64,000 nucleotides of DNA, taken from Maniola hyperantus. Lineage: Eukaryota > Arthropoda > Insecta > Lepidoptera > Nymphalidae. Position numbers and translations under genes: made by a program. Numbering within the stretch: position 1 is the stretch's first letter; every line of letters begins with the position of its first letter. The notes below the pieces were generated by a model that was not told the origin of the DNA, searched no databases, and saw only the letters and a program-made list of their open reading frames with translations. The stretch is taken from NCBI RefSeq assembly GCF_902806685.2, contig NC_048542.1, positions 11,826,533 to 11,890,532 of the forward strand, in the 5' to 3' direction. Of the stretch, positions 11,070 to 21,395 are shown one piece after another.

Positions 11070-11424
11070 GGGTTCCGTACCTCAAAAGGAAAAAGGAATC
11101 CTCATAAGATCACTTTGTTGTCTATCTGTCTGTCTGTCTGTCGCGTCTGTCAAGAATCCTACAGGTTGCTTCCCGTTGACCTACAATCATGAAATTTGGT
11201 AGGTAGGTCTTATAGCAGACGTAAAGAGAAAACCCCTCCGAAAACCGTGAATTTGTGGTTACATCACGAAAAAAAGTAAAGTGTGTTTTACTTGTATATT
11301 CTAAAACAGATTTTTATTTATTTTTATGCATAATTGTTTTTGGTTTATCGTGCAAAATGACGACAAAATACGACTGTACTGCGGAACACTCGGTGTGCGA
11401 GTCTGACTCGCATTTGGCCGGTTT
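11070..11424 (+). repeat. Interspersed repeat family D, most complete copy
   Basis: AGGGTTCCGTACCTCAAAAG, GATCACTTTGTTGTCTATC, TGTCAAGAATCCTACAGG, GAAATTTGGTAGGTAGGTC, AAAACCGTGAATTTGTGG, ending GTGCGAGTCTGACTCGCAT then TTGGCCGGTTTTTT. At the T run it joins a Helitron-like fragment directly. Confidence 0.8.
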
Positions 11425-11555
11425 TTTGCATTGGTATAGGTAAAGACCTGAAGAGTAACATAGGCTACTTTTCATCCCGGAAAATCTAAAAAATCCTCTA
11501 CGAATTTTTAGGAAACATCATACCACGCGGGTGAAGTCGATAGCGTCGTCAATTA
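11425..11555 (+). mobile_element. Helitron-like family A, 3' part
   Basis: TTGGTATAGGTAAAGACCTG, GTAACATAGGCTACTTTTC, CACGCGGGTGAAGTCGATAG. The 5' half is absent and the terminal CTAG has decayed to ATTAGT. It begins exactly where repeat D ends. Confidence 0.65.
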
Positions 11556-11995
11556 GTACTTATGTTAAAAAAACACAAAATATTGACAAAACACGTCGTT
11601 GTGAATAAAACTAAAGTAAAAATAATAAAATTTTATTTTAAAACCCGCTCGTGTTGTTCAACCAAGCGATGAAAATGGCGACGCGACGAACGCGAACGTC
11701 TCAAGAGGACATCGCATAAAGCAAGCGTGAACTTCAACGGTGCGCAGTACGACAAAATTACTGAGTATTGAAAAATATTATTACTTACGCTTTCGTCACT
11801 TTCTTTCCCTGAATATTATCCTCCCCACCGCGCATCGTGACGACATAGTTACCTGTTCCAGATCACTTCCAAGTGATAAGGGCCAAATCGTAGGACTTAT
11901 TATAATAGATAGGTATACCTAGCTCTAGAAAACATACCTTGGTAAAAGGCCTTGGAATTTGGAACCATAAGCTTCGATGTCTACAGTAGGACTGC
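11556..11995. other. Unassigned sequence
   Basis: Includes a short GC-richer patch (ATGGCGACGCGACGAACGCG, about 11672-11691). No recognised gene or repeat. Confidence 0.45.
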
Positions 11996-12284
11996 AACAG
12001 TGTGTCTGCCTATCTGTTTGCTAGCTTTTCATGGCCCATCTGTTCAACCGATTTTGATGAAATCTGGTACAGAGATAGCTTGTATCTCGAGAAGGACATT
12101 CGTTTTGTTTGGTCTCGGAAAATCAAAAGTCCTTATGGGATTTTTTATGAACTTTAATCCGTCCGGTCGAAATTGCAGGCACAATCTACCTACTTGCATC
12201 CTGGAGATTACTTTTATCCCGAATATTGAAAAGTTCCCACAGGATTCTTAAAATCCTGTCAAAGTCGCAGATATCATCTAGTAT
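11996..12284 (+). mobile_element. Helitron-like subfamily A', degenerate
   Basis: GCTAGCTTTTCATGGCCCAT, AACCGATTTTGATGAAATC, ACAGAGATAGCTTGTATC, AAAGTTCCCACAGGATTC and a terminal ATATCATCTAGT. It contains an internally repeated GGACATT/CCCGAATATTG unit and is more diverged than the other copies. A 99-codon frame (11952-12251) is an artefact of it. Confidence 0.65.
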
Positions 12285-13103
12285 ATTATTCTATTATTTA
12301 TTTATATATATTATAATTACTGATATAAATATATTGTTTAGACAATTCTTTATAGATCCTTCTTTTATTCACTTTCCAACTATACTCGTAGTAAATTTAG
12401 TTCATTAAGCCTGCACGCTTGAGCCATGTTTAACTTAGTCTTCATTTTTTCCAGCACGCAGTAAGATTTAAGCGGGAACAAACTTCCTTTCAAACATTTT
12501 TGACATAACTGCCAAAAACGTTTCCAACCAAAAAAGTTCTTGCGCGCTCATTCCCCATTATATCTTTAAATCTGGGAAGTTCCTTGCCCGCTTTCAGTAA
12601 GAATGAATACGCTAATCTCGAAAGCTTCAGAAATTTGGACGATGTTTTTATTTTATTTATTCTTAAACTTTTATCCTAGATTTCTCTTCAAATATTACAC
12701 GGTTTTAGCATTTTTATTCATTCCTGTGCAACGTTTACGGTGTACTTAATCGTTGTATTCATTTTTACCATGTTGCACTCTAAATGGGTTTCCAGTCTGG
12801 TATTTACATTTATATCCTTCATTATCAAGAAAACAGGTCACTTCAGATGTAGCATTTACCATAATGTCGCAATTTAAAGAAACTTGGTACTTATTGTAAA
12901 AATAAAAGTGCAAGTATCTTATTATAGTTTCATAAAAAGTAGAGTACAACTCCTAGACAATAAAATATACATTTTAGAACTGTTTTTAAAATAGTAAAAG
13001 TTAATCGTAAATGACCCAAATTATGTTGTCTGTCACGTATTGTTTCTTGACTCCCTAGCCGTGTCTCCAAATAGTCAATAATAATTATTATTATTCTAAA
13101 TGG
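12285..13103. other. Unassigned AT-rich sequence
   Basis: No recognised repeat. Short frames on both strands lack motifs. Confidence 0.45.
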
Positions 13104-13291
13104 TACAGTAGCCGGCAAGAAATATTGTACATCGTCCTTTGGAATGAGATTTCGGCTTTGTAGAGCATTGTCTCTGTCACTCATAACTATGTGACGTCTT
13201 ATCAGCCTCAACGACAGAGACAACGCTCTGTAAAACCGCTATCTGTTTCTAAAGGTCGACGTACAATATTTTCTGCCGCTTAGGTACTGTA
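13104..13291. mobile_element. MITE family F (Tc1/mariner-type ends)
   Basis: Flanked by TA: left TACAGTAGCCGGC, right GCCGCTTAGGTACTGTA. The two halves are inverted copies: TGTACATCGTCCTTTGG against CTAAAGGTCGACGTACA, and TAGAGCATTGTCTCTGTCAC against CAGAGACAACGCTCTG. A TA target and termini beginning CAGT are typical of Tc1/mariner elements. There is no transposase. Confidence 0.85.
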
Positions 13292-13377
13292 CATCTATTT
13301 TTCACATAGGTAGGTCGCAAAGATTTTGAGTATCATCATTTCAACCTACCTAGGTACGAATACAACGTAAGTATTGC

Positions 13378-13515
13378 CCTGCCCAGCACTGAGCACGGGT
13401 CCTCCTCTCGGAATAAGAAAGTTTTAGGCCATAGTTCACCTCGCTGGCCAAGTGCCGTTTGACACATTTCACACACTTTTGAAAACATTACGGAGAACTT
13501 TCAGAGATTATTATT
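13378..13515 (-). mobile_element. SINE C fragment
   Basis: GAGCACGGGTCCTCCTCTCG, CATAGTTCACCTCGCTGGCC, AAGTGCCGTTTGACACATTT and AACATTACGGAGAACTTTCA match the 3' half of the SINE at 55808-56118 in the same orientation. Confidence 0.7.
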
Positions 13516-13541
13516 TTCCGGTGTAAAATTGTGTCTCTTGT

Positions 13542-13705
13542 CCAGGGGCCATATTACCATCGCTTAAACTAGAAATATTATAATACTGTTTTGACATTTT
13601 CATACAAAACTTGTATGAAACGAAAATGTCAGAACAATATTGAAACCATCAATTAATCTATGATCGAAACATTATTACTTTAAGCGGTGGTAGTAGGGCC
13701 CCAGG
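13542..13705. mobile_element. MITE family Y with long terminal inverted repeats
   Basis: Left end CCAGGGGCCATATTACCATC then GCTTAAA; right end TTTAAGCGGTGGTAGTAGGG then CCCCAGG. Inside, TTTTGACATTTTCATACAA (from about 13592) is inverted as TTGTATGAAACGAAAATGTC. The arms are imperfect. No target duplication could be settled, so the superfamily is open. Confidence 0.7.
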
Positions 13706-14261
13706 TTTATAGCTACGTTCATGAAAAAATCAGTCGTTGCAGCGTGATTGAATGTCAAACCAATAAACAAAGATACTCGCATTTGTATGACTTGTGTTTA
13801 TTAGTGGGTAACGGATTAGATAATGTGGAAACACAGGTAACGATCAGTACGAAATTCATGAACCAAAAAGTTCCTTAATTTCCTAAAAGCTGTTTTGAGT
13901 GTTACAAATTCCTCGCTGTTGTCGTTATCCAGCGGCAAAGTAGTCTGCGACGCATTTTCTTGCGTGTTTTAATTATTCAAAGAACAATTTCAGCCCTCCG
14001 GGTTGTTTCAAACACCGCATGTTCACAAATGTAGCGATACATATTTTATCTAAGTAATTGTTTACACAAGTACCTACTCGTACGGAAAAGCGAAGTTAAT
14101 TTTGTTTCGACCTGAACATATTTAATTAACCGGATCCATTTTCTGCGCAAACAAAATTCAAACAAAGTAGGTAGGTAGTAACGATGATAATTAGAATCAT
14201 CACAACCTTATTCTCTCTTTACCAATCTACCATAGGAACATCGCCATTTCCAACATCAATG
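13706..14261. other. Unassigned sequence
   Basis: No recognised gene or repeat. The 63-codon frame at 13687-13878 overlaps the MITE end and has no motif. Confidence 0.45.
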
Positions 14262-14399
14262 GCCTAAGGCTAGTGACACACCTGCTAAACGTACGGTGCC
14301 GATACTTCTAAGGCTGAACTAGCGGAATATCCAATCGGTTATCGGTTGAACGGGCCGGCGGCGCCGGGCGTTTAGTTCAGCACTTTACGCGACGAAAAA

Positions 14400-14530
14400 C
14401 GGAGGAAACGGATCAGCCTAGCTGTCCAGCGCGGAAATGCAGCCAGTATTCTTGGCAATATTCCACAAGGGCATGATTTGAATATTAATTAGATAAGGCC
14501 AGCTTTACGTTTCATTGTAATTTTTTTTCA
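14400..14530 (+). pseudogene. LINE ORF C-terminal relic (GNAAS type) and 3' UTR
   Basis: In one frame the sequence reads RISLAVQRGNAASILG, then NIPQGHDLNIN and TAG at about 14490. The RISxAxQRGNAASxLGTxP peptide closes the long ORF of a group of invertebrate non-LTR retrotransposons, downstream of the reverse transcriptase. A second copy of the same peptide sits at 51141-51392. Upstream sequence (14330-14400) is GC-rich but the reading decays quickly. Only the tail of the element remains, as expected of 5'-truncated LINE insertions. Confidence 0.7.
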
Positions 14531-14881
14531 TTCAAAAAAAGTTGTAATGTTATGAATGAAACATGAAACCATAACAAAGAAAACAGAGTTCTCCAAACTG
14601 TCAATCACTTAAATGTTCTATGGGAATAACCAAATTTGCTCACATTTGCAAGTCAATCTCAGCGTCTCGTACACGTATAGACTATAGATAGCACACGTTA
14701 AGCAATGGCGACCTAATTCGGTAACTTGACTGATGTATGTTAAACCGTTGACCCAATTTTTTTGCTCGACTACCTACTATTTGTTCTGAGAAAATCGATA
14801 GTAATCATAATAATTATAGCTAATAGTTAAAAACATTTTTCATCAGGTCACTTGACAATTGACATGCCCCTTCTATGTTGG
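14531..14881. other. Unassigned AT-rich sequence
   Basis: No recognised feature apart from a short T-rich stretch. Confidence 0.4.
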
Positions 14882-15086
14882 TACAGTTCTTGCAATTCAC
14901 GAAGGCGAGTGGACTTTACTTGTGGTTACGTCGGATTGCATTGCGTAAATGTGCGTGCATGTCGGACCCATCAGTCGCGAGCAAGCGCTCGCAAACGCAC
15001 ACATTCAGTGTACGTTACTTATGTCGATACGACTTAAACACAAGCATGAGCCACTCGCCATCGTGAATTGCATTGCAAGAACTGTA
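14882..15086. mobile_element. MITE, Tc1/mariner-type ends, second family
   Basis: TA flanks both sides. Left end TACAGTTCTTGCAATTCACG then AAGGCGAGTGG; right end CCACTCGCCATCGTGAATTG then CATTGCAAGAACTGTA. The arms are about 35 bp with a small indel. The interior contains ACTTGTGGTTACGTCGG and a short palindrome GCGAGCAAGCGCTCGC. The two short frames inside (14852-15066) are artefacts. Confidence 0.85.
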
Positions 15087-15506
15087 TCAAAGTAATGTTA
15101 CTAACAATATAGCCCTGCAGTAGATGTATGCAAATATTATAATGCTATTATAAAATCTCTACATAGACCTTACTTACTTTTTTAAATATTAAGCCTAATC
15201 AAGTAAAATTTTTGGAATTTTAACTCCTGGCCATGGATAGAAAGTATTTATAGGTATATGGGTTAGAAATTAAGCGTTCATAAGAAGTGTCTGATTTTGA
15301 AAATAAGAAAAATATTATTTACCTAGTTACATAAGGGGCGACTGCAGGGGGCGCGAAAAGAAACAGCATTTCCTTATCCTAATTTTATTTTTAAAAATTT
15401 ACATATTAGGTATATACTAACATACATATTATTAACATACATGTAATTTAATATTATATAAAATTATCCTAATTGCTCCGCCGAATTGTGGCGGAGGCTT
15501 CTATCG
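15087..15506. other. Unassigned AT-rich sequence
   Basis: No recognised feature. Confidence 0.4.
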
Positions 15507-15769
15507 GCCACACTCAGGAGTCGCTTAATCGTTACTTAAGGCATGAATTTGTATTTTTTTTAAAGAATATTAGCCATATTAAATGACTAATATTCCCCTT
15601 TCCTATCCAACTAAGCGTCGGACTTGTGCTAGGAGTAGGACGTACGACAATAGTGCAACGGGCGGGGTTTGAACCGTCGACCTTTCGGTTTTCAGTCCAC
15701 TCCTTTACCGGTTGAGCTATTGAGGCTCTATTGATAAGGAATGCCATTAAAGCGACTCTGAGTGCGGCT
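15507..15769. mobile_element. MITE family I interrupted by a SINE
   Basis: The ends match the intact element at 32422-32565: left CACTCAGGAGTCGCTTAATC then GTTACTTAAGGCATG; right GAATGCCATTAAAGCGACTC then TGAGTGCGG. Between them lies a minus-strand tRNA-derived SINE, which explains the greater length. Confidence 0.75.
15541..15732 (-). mobile_element. tRNA-derived SINE, family S
   Basis: On the minus strand: CCTCAATAGCTCAACCGGTA (A box TAGCTCAACCGG), then GGACTGAAAACCGAAAGGTC and GACGGTTCAAACCCCGCCCG (B box GGTTCAAACCC), then a non-tRNA body TTGTCGTACGTCCTACTCC and an A-rich end. The head mimics a tRNA with a GAA-like anticodon loop, but the 3' acceptor strand is missing, so it is a SINE and not a tRNA gene. 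Confidence 0.8.
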
Positions 15770-16018
15770 GTATATCTAGTTGTGATGTGTGTCCAGTCCT
15801 CGATTGATTTTTGCCGCGTCAGGCACGTCTAGCGTTGCGGCCTGACTACGACTGCGTAACAACCTACTTAATTACTTATTTTCATAAACATCTTTATTTC
15901 GCACAGAACAAAAAACATTAGATAACAACCTCTGCGATTTTTCCCGGCAGAGCCACCTATTGTTCCTATGGATACATTTTCAACAAAACCTCAATTCATT
16001 CAAAAATAAATCGGCTTA

Positions 16019-16215
16019 TCTCTACATAGTATAAAATAAAGTCGCTTCCCGCTGTCTGTATGTTTTACGCGTAGATCTTTTAAACGACGCAACGGATTTT
16101 AATGCAGTTTTCATCAAAAGATAGATTGATTCAAGAGGAAGGTTTATAGGTATAGTTTAATATTGTTCTGTGTTAATCTACGTTGCACCCATGCGAAGCA
16201 GGGGCGGGTCGCTAG
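16019..16215 (+). mobile_element. Helitron-like element, family L
   Basis: Begins ATCTCTACATAGTATAAAAT, contains AGTCGCTTCCCGCTGTCTG and ends GCGAAGCAGGGGCGGGTCG then CTAG (16212-16215) before T. TC at the start and CTAG at the end support a Helitron assignment. A bare 3' end of the same family is at 38838-38866. Confidence 0.65.
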
Positions 16216-16528
16216 TTGTCCATAAACTACCTACAGCTTCTAAAGTTCCCCCAAACTTTAGTTCTCATGATAAACTTGCAGCGAACCTAAATGTCTTGAA
16301 AGAGATTCTGAGGGTTCGCAATATAAACTGATACCAACCGTTACTCGAGGCCACTCGATAGTAAAGTACAATCTACAGCAGCTCCCAGACTGTCCACTGA
16401 GAAAATGTTCTGAGAGCGGCTACACACAACTAGACAATGGCCTTTTTTCATTGTCGGGATGAAATATTTTTTTTAGTACCAAAAATTAGTAGATACTGTA
16501 GATAACAGTAAAAAAAGGTGCGGTGGTA
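16216..16528. other. Unassigned sequence
   Basis: No recognised feature. Confidence 0.4.
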
Positions 16529-16668
16529 ACTATAGCCACGGCCAAAGCTTGCGCTCCTCCGCGCTAACCCGTTGCGGGCGAGATCGGGTGACGTGCAGGT
16601 GTGCGGGGCGTCCCCCCGCCTCATACCTCGATTGCCATCTCAACCTGTCCTGGACTATAGGCACCCAG
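16529..16668. mobile_element. GC-rich MITE family Q, degraded
   Basis: Minus-strand relative of 29153-29307: TGCGGGCGAGATCGGGTGAC, GGTGTGCGGGGCGTCCCCCC, then CGATTGCCATCTCAACCTGTC. The left terminus is eroded (ACTATAGCCACGGCC). The 71-codon frame at 16572-16787 is an artefact. Confidence 0.6.
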
Positions 16669-16818
16669 ACTTGGGCGTGTTTGGAACCCTCATAGCTTTA
16701 GTTTTTTTACGTAATTATTTATCACCATTACAACATTATCGTACAAATTCAACAATTGACAATCAAAAAATGTACAATGGTACTTAATTTGAATAAATTA
16801 TTTGACTTTGACTTTGAT
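16669..16818 (+). mobile_element. LINE 3' end with TTTGAC tail
   Basis: CACCCAGACTTGGGCGTGTT, TGGAACCCTCATAGCTTTAG, then AATAAATTATTTGACTTTGA and CTTTGA repeats. A related tail sits in the foldback element at 44700-44895, and a bare tail repeat at 22376. It is a 3' UTR only, with no coding motif. Confidence 0.6.
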
Positions 16819-17188
16819 AACAGCTCAAAGGTAATAAAGTCATACAGTTAATAATGTCTCTGCAAAAACGATATGCATAGTAAAATTAAATAATCTAATA
16901 GACTTACTTAATTTACTGTATCTACTTATACATAATTTTTATGTGTTTAAAAATTAACTTTCATTATCAAAAAGATTATTCTTAACAATATGTTGGTTGT
17001 GTGCGCTTCCTCCAGTGAAACTTTATCCTTTATTGATTTGGAGACAAAGCTGTTTCAAGTTACAACTATTTCCAACAAAATCTAGCAGTCAGCACGTACT
17101 TGTGAAAGTAAAGGGAACTGTTAGATATCTAGTGTCTTGAATCTTATTTTTTTAATATCTTCTTGTGATCAAAACACTTCAAGTTCAC
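16819..17188. other. Unassigned AT-rich sequence
   Basis: No recognised feature. Confidence 0.4.
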
Positions 17189-17193
17189 CTAAT

Positions 17194-17359
17194 GCCCCAA
17201 TTACACCTGTAAGTTTTACTAACGTAATTAGCTTACATGATTAACTTATGACTTTACTAATGTGAACACTTTTATAAGTGTCATCTACCCGAGTCAATTT
17301 GTTGTCAATTAATTACTTAAGCTAATTACGTCAGAAAAACTTACAGGTGTAATCGTGGC
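17194..17359. mobile_element. MITE with about 45-bp inverted ends, CTAAT flanks
   Basis: Left end GCCCCAATTACACCTGTAAG then TTTTACTAACGTAATTAGC; right end GCTAATTACGTCAGAAAAAC then TTACAGGTGTAATCGTGGC. Both sides are flanked by CTAAT (17189-17193 and 17360-17364), a candidate 5-bp target duplication; a shorter TAA-type duplication cannot be excluded. Confidence 0.8.
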
Positions 17360-17364
17360 CTAAT

Positions 17365-18860
17365 AAGTAGATCTGTGATTAGTATGAAATGGAATGGGAC
17401 AAAAGAAACTCCCCCTTTCCTGCTAATACTAAATGACAGATTTACACACAGTTAACGTTAATTGAAAATTCATCCTTGAGCGTACTAATTCCATATCAAT
17501 TTCGCTTGAGCACTTGAGCGTAATTTACCAGAGTTGATATACTCAAAGACTCATCGAATAATTTAAAAAGTTTTAATAAGCTGTGTTCTCCTCTCTTTCT
17601 CTCTCTCTCTCTCTCCCTATCTCTACTCTGCTTCTCATACGGATCTCTTTATTTTTGCATTTATAGCATGCCACAATATCGCACACTATGTTGCCATAGC
17701 GTATATGAAGCCTTAGCAACTGTTATAATATATGCATCACTTACTTTACCCGTAGACATTCAAAATGATTTTTCAAAAGCTGGGTCAGCTTTTCTACCCA
17801 AATAGAATGCCCGAATATTTCACGGCCTATCCATTTTTCTTCCCTTTTCACCCCCACGATAAATCACTAGATTTTCGTTCAGTGATATAAAAAGTAAAAA
17901 TAGCGGTAGTACTACCCGAATGTCACCTTCCTGGTTCATCGATCCGTCAGCTCTAGCAAATCCCTGTGGCTCTGAATGGATTTTAAGTTTAGCATAGTTC
18001 TTATTGTTATTACATACGAAATAAAGACTGAAGACATTGCGATCTCTATCTATGCTTTAGAATTTAGATAAACGCATCGATATAAATGACAAGATAATAT
18101 GGTCAAGCGAACAAAATTTTGAACGGTATAGAAACCAAATAAATCAGCGCCGCCTCTTAGATGATACTAATGAACTACCCGTTTGAAATATGGACTTCAC
18201 TGAGGTTTCATTGGTGCATAATTGACTTTACGCACCAATGAGTCGGTGCCATATTGTTTGTTCAATAATTCAATGGATAAACGCGTATTTTACTAGCACA
18301 TTTCAACTGAAAACATGTTTGCTTTGTTGATTGTTCATTTGCAATAGGTACCAAGAAGATTCTTTAAACTTTTTTTCTCTCGAGTTAAACAATGATATAC
18401 AATAAAGAAAAGAGACTTTGCAACAAAACACCACTACAGCGAAAAATTACCGGGTCGCCGTCGCAAAGCGTTATAAATGGCCTCAAAAACATTTGCCAGC
18501 GTTTTAATTAACATTTTGTTTTTAAAACCAACGGTCATAAAATTCTGCGGGAACTGTAAACAATGAACTTGATAGGAAATTAATAAGCATTCTTAGCTTA
18601 GTCGGGTGTCTTTGGGGAGGAATTAATTCACTAGTTGAAGCATCAATAGTTTTGTCTAGACAATATGTATGTATTATAAGGACTGTGAAACTGCTTTTAT
18701 TTGTTAAAAACTTACAGTCTTACCACAAAAATCTTAGGCGCTGTTTAAACTGACTTTAAATATAGGTGTTGTATAGAAACCAAAGTTTTTTAACAAAACA
18801 GTTATTAATTTTCAGACTATATTTTGTATACTTACAGTGTTTATTTGAATCTCATCCCAC
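17365..18860. other. Unassigned sequence with CT microsatellite and a small foldback
   Basis: A (CT)n tract lies at about 17586-17625. At 18186-18256 ATATGG...CATTGGTGC is inverted as GCACCAATG...CCATAT, a possible very small foldback element. No gene motif is seen. Confidence 0.5.
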
Positions 18861-19165
18861 AAGCCACGGTCTTGCGCCGCGCCGCCTGATTCCAGTGGCT
18901 CCCTGCGACTCGTTTGATGTCGTCTATCCACCTAGTGAGGGGTTTCTAAAGGTGTGCTTTCCGGTGCAAGGTTGCCATTCTAGCACTTTGGGACTATGTA
19001 CCATGCAGCTTCACAACCCGCTGAGCTATGTTAGTTCTCTAGATCTCGTACGAATCCGCTCATTTCTGATTTGATCGCATAGAGAAACTCCAAGCATAGT
19101 TCTTTCCAATACCCGCTGAGTGACTCTGAAGTTTTTTATGAGGCCCCTATGGACCATGCCTTGCC
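18861..19165 (-). pseudogene. RTE-type LINE 3' end relic
   Basis: On the minus strand the sequence follows the C-terminal coding end of lepidopteran RTE LINEs: AACATAGCTCAGCGGGTTGT, GGATAGACGACATCAAACGA, GTCGCAGGGAGCCACTGGAA, GGCGCAAGACCGTGGCTTG. It carries indels relative to the copy at 24415-24705 and is not translatable as one frame. A 102-codon plus-strand frame here is antisense to the relic. Confidence 0.7.
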
Positions 19166-19531
19166 ATGTCTTGGATCCATTAAGTCATCACTGGCAACAC
19201 GCACTGGATAATTTAGTCTTCAAGCACTAAAGAATTTTGGATGAGAAGACATCTCGAAGCTACCCAAATGCCGCCAGCCGATAATAATTATTTCCTATGA
19301 ATTTTCCTGGTCTGTTCTCAGTTCTTGCTAGCTCTATTGCGATGTACAAACAATCTTAATTACTAATTCAATAAAACAGAAATGCGATTTATCACTGTTA
19401 CAGGATGGTTTTCTCTTGTAGCTCATTGTATTATTTTCTTACTTAAAGTGTCATTAATTGTACGAACCGTTTTATGATGGAGATGAAAATAACACAAATT
19501 ATGTATTTAACAAAATTACTTTTTTCGTTTT
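19166..19531. other. Unassigned sequence
   Basis: May hold further decayed RTE sequence near its left edge; otherwise nothing recognised. Confidence 0.35.
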
Positions 19532-19662
19532 TAGGGCTCTATACCCAAAGGGTGCCAACGAGACCCTATTATTAAGCCTCCGCTGTCTGTCTGTCTGTCA
19601 GTGGGCTGCATCTCGTGTCTTTCTATTTCCGCAATAACAACAAAAATAATGATAATTTCAAA
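19532..19662 (+). repeat. Interspersed repeat family E, 5' part
   Basis: TATACCCAAAGGGTGCCAAC, GAGACCCTATTATTAAGCC, CTGTCTGTCTGTCTGTCAGT, GGGCTGCATCTCGTG. It breaks before the CCGCCACAAAA block and abuts a Helitron-like copy. Confidence 0.7.
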
Positions 19663-19870
19663 ATCCATACATATATTATAAATGTCTGTCTGTCTCTCTG
19701 CTAGCTTTTCACGGCTCACCCGTTTAACCGATTTTGATGAAATTTGGCACAGAGATAGCTTGCATCCCGGGAAAGGACATAGGCTAATTTTGATCCCGGA
19801 AAATCAAAGAGTTCCCACGAGATTTTTAAAAACCTACATTCACGCGTACAAAGTCACGGGGATCAGCTAG
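19663..19870 (+). mobile_element. Helitron-like subfamily A'
   Basis: ATATATTATAAATGTCTGTC, GCTAGCTTTTCACGGCTCAC, CCGATTTTGATGAAATTTGG, GGACATAGGCTAATTTTGAT, CACGCGTACAAAGTCACGGG, and GATCAGCTAG ending at 19870 before T. Confidence 0.7.
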
Positions 19871-19939
19871 TTGCTTATACATGATACAGTAAATAATCTT
19901 GTACGATGTTACCTTTTTAACCTTCATTAAAAAATCCAG

Positions 19940-20085
19940 ACTAATATACCTAAATGCGAAAATGTATATTCTGTTTGTCTGTCTGCTAGCTTTTTATGGC
20001 CAATACTTATGTATTTAACCGATTGTGAGGAAATTTGGTAAGTAGGTACCTATAGACATAGTACCTACTAATAACTCTAAGTAAT
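19940..20085 (+). mobile_element. Helitron-like subfamily A', 5' fragment
   Basis: ACTAATATACCTAAATGCGA, TTGTCTGTCTGCTAGCTTTT, AACCGATTGTGAGGAAATT. The 3' half is missing. Confidence 0.6.
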
Positions 20086-20373
20086 TGAATTCAATTTTGG
20101 TTCGTAAAAAATATCTCTGGGAACTGAAACTAGTTCCAAAATTTTACATTCAACAGTTCTAACGTGTAACTGAGGATTAATCTAGAGAAAAACCTTTTAA
20201 CAAATAGAGCGAGTTTCTGTGGTCGTGGTGCAGTCGACACTGAAATTGCTTTCCCAACTATTCTACACTTTGTCAATAGAGAGTGGAATGGTAGCCAAAA
20301 TTCAATCTGTCGTATTTCTTTGAGTAACCTTTTTTCTGCTAAATTAATTAATTTGGTCGATTTTTGATAAACC

Positions 20374-20540
20374 ATACTAATATTACAAATGCAAATGTGT
20401 GTCTGCCCGTCTGTCTGTCTGTCAGTCTGTCTGTCAGTCTGTTTGTCTGCTAGCCTTTCACGGCCCGTCTGTTCAACCGATCTTGACGTAACTTGGTAGT
20501 TGGTACAGAGATAACTTGCATCCCGGGGAAGCTGCTTGAC
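20374..20540 (+). mobile_element. Helitron-like subfamily A', 5' part with expanded CTGT
   Basis: CATACTAATATTACAAATGC, an enlarged GTCTGTCTGTCAGTCTG tract, GCTAGCCTTTCACGGCCCGT, GCATCCCGGGGAAG. Truncated about 35 bases before a full SINE C. The 143-codon minus-strand frame (20130-20561) includes the translated CTGT tract and is not a gene. Confidence 0.65.
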
Positions 20541-20575
20541 CGTCTCGGAAGTTAGAGTCATTAGTAGGTATAGAT

Positions 20576-20900
20576 GAAGCTGTGATAGCCTAGTGGTTCG
20601 GACGTCCGCCTTCTAATCGGAGGTCGCGTGTTCGATCCCGGGCACGCACCTCTAACTTTTCGGAGTTATGTGCGTTTTAATTAATTAAATATCACTTGCT
20701 TCAACGGTGAAGGAAAACATCGTGAGGAAACCTGCATGCCTGAGAATTTTCCATAATGTTCTTAACGGTGTGTGAAGTCTACCAATCCGCACATGGCCAG
20801 CGTGGTAGACTATGGCCAAAACCCTTCTCACTCTGAGAGGAGACCCGGTGCTCTATAGTGAGCCGGCGATGGGTTGATCATGATGATGATGATGATGATA
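20576..20900 (+). mobile_element. tRNA-derived SINE, family C, near full length
   Basis: A box TAGCCTAGTGG (20586-20596) and B box GTTCGATCC (20630-20638), then GGGCACGCACCTCTAACTTT, AAACATCGTGAGGAAACCTG, CACATGGCCAGCGTGGTAGA, GAGCCGGCGATGGGTTGATC and a (ATG)n tail. The tail matches that of the RTE LINEs in this window, which are the likely source of its retrotransposition machinery. Other copies: 54047, 55808, 38498, 62641. Confidence 0.88.
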
Positions 20901-21395
20901 GATGAAACTGTGGAACGTTAATCGTTATTTTTTCCTTTTTATTGTGTCTTGTTATAAATCAAACAAGAATTTATTTTAGTGAAGGTAAAGCGTAACAACT
21001 TCGGGAAATCCTTGTAGTATTCAATAAACAGTGAGAATCGCTTAACTTTATACTGAGAAACAAAGGGCGTTTACAATCAATTGCATTCAGAATAGTTTCT
21101 AAGGAAACTATCTTTGCTATTGGAAACGGTCCATTGCGCAAAACTTTTGCCAGTACTGCTTGCTGCCTTATCTATTTATGCCATAGGAAGAAAGTTTCAT
21201 TGTGCATATTGTTATTTAGTTATTGCATTGTGTTATTTTTATACTATCTATACACACAATCCAATACCTATAACCATTTGCCTCATTTTGTAGTTTTAGT
21301 GATTTAGTATTTTTCAAACACGCAGCGTTGAAAACTGGGGTCAATGCTAAGACGCGGCATTGATTCCGAGTGGTCTACTTACGCAACGTTCGTTG
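20901..21395. other. Unassigned AT-rich sequence
   Basis: No recognised repeat or gene. Confidence 0.4.

Noticed and set aside
15660..15732. tRNA gene (Phe-like, GAA in the loop)
   Set aside because: A and B boxes are good but the acceptor stem does not close, and the sequence continues into a SINE body inside a MITE.
20130..20561. 143-codon minus-strand ORF
   Set aside because: Its middle is the translated CTGT tract of a Helitron-like copy; no domain.
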